Positions 7,153 through 7,295 of a DNA stretch of 7,295 bases are shown one piece after another (positions within the stretch are counted from its first letter, which is position 1; each line of letters opens with the position of its first letter). The stretch is from an uncultured Eubacteriales bacterium (GTDB taxonomy: Bacteria > Bacillota > Clostridia > Oscillospirales > Acutalibacteraceae): positions 1 to 7,295 of the forward strand of contig CAKSNI010000049.1 of the NCBI GenBank assembly GCA_934476025.1. The letters run 5' to 3'. The notes beneath the pieces are model-generated. The model saw only the letters and a list, made by a program, of their open reading frames with translations. It did not search any database and had not been told where the DNA came from. Both the position numbers and the translations under genes were made by a program.

Positions 7153-7191
7153 GTGGTGCCGGGAATTCGGCACCACCCTTCCTCATTTTTA
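7153..7191 (+). terminator. Intercistronic hairpin between binding protein and permease
   Basis: GTGGTGCCG (7153-7161) pairs exactly with CGGCACCAC (7168-7176) around GGAATT. The next bases are CCTTCCTCA and only then TTTTT, so the T-tract is offset by about nine bases and termination would be weak. A stem here would raise the amount of binding-protein message relative to the permease, a common arrangement in ABC import operons. Confidence 0.55.
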
Positions 7192-7207
7192 AATTCGGGA
7201 GTTACCT

Positions 7208-7295
7208 ATGAGTTTTCTGAACGATGTCATTCAAATCTTCGCCAAATATTATAAGCAGCTTCTCGCCGGTGTCGGCAACACCATGCTCATTGCCC
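7208..7295 (+). CDS. Amino-acid ABC transporter permease, N-terminal fragment
   Basis: The gene starts at ATG 7208 with GGGAG (7197-7201) six bases upstream and runs off the window after 29 codons. The fragment reads MSFLNDVIQIFAKYYKQLLA followed by GVGNTMLIA. The LLAGVGNTMLIA part fits the entry to the first membrane helix of HisM/GlnP-type permeases, where a Leu-X-Gly-X-X-X-Thr pattern is typical. Its place directly after the binding protein and behind the lysine riboswitch points to the membrane subunit of a lysine importer. An ATPase gene would be expected further downstream. Confidence 0.82.
   Translation, partial: MSFLNDVIQIFAKYYKQLLAGVGNTMLIA

Overview
The window looks like a chromosomal segment of a moderately GC-rich Clostridia-class Firmicute, possibly Oscillospirales-like. 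The evidence is a six-cysteine SCIFF ranthipeptide with its radical SAM maturase, a type III glutamine synthetase, an L-box (lysine) riboswitch, AGGAGG-type ribosome binding sites and three exact TTGACA-N17-TATAAT promoters. The class is an inference from gene content; the genus cannot be read from the sequence.

Layout. Positions 1-77 hold the last codons of an unidentified rightward gene, followed by an intrinsic terminator (97-129). Positions 130-432 contain no convincing protein gene, but do hold a promoter-like sequence, nested inverted repeats and a perfect 21-bp hairpin followed by a T-tract, which together suggest an undescribed structured small RNA. From 433 to 5749 everything is leftward: a type III glutamine synthetase (glnN) with its own promoter and a terminator-like hairpin in its leader; a short Orn/Lys/Arg decarboxylase-family PLP enzyme; the SCIFF maturase scfB, which overlaps the decarboxylase gene by 20 bp; and the 49-residue SCIFF precursor scfA under a consensus promoter. 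scfA-scfB-decarboxylase reads as one transcription unit with glnN behind it.

From 5926 rightward is a second unit: a consensus promoter, a lysine riboswitch aptamer with recognisable L2-L3 kissing loops, a terminator expression platform, a lipoprotein substrate-binding protein and the beginning of an amino-acid ABC permease cut by the window end. The riboswitch predicts that this is a lysine importer switched off when lysine is plentiful.

The most unusual observations are: (1) the substrate-binding protein has its halves in swapped order, with the second-lobe half first and the first-lobe half last, as expected of a natural circular permutation; (2) the SCIFF peptide carries Gly at the position where characterised homologues have the thioether acceptor Thr37, plus a seventh cysteine; (3) the candidate small RNA at 150-383; (4) the leader hairpin in front of glnN, suggesting attenuation.
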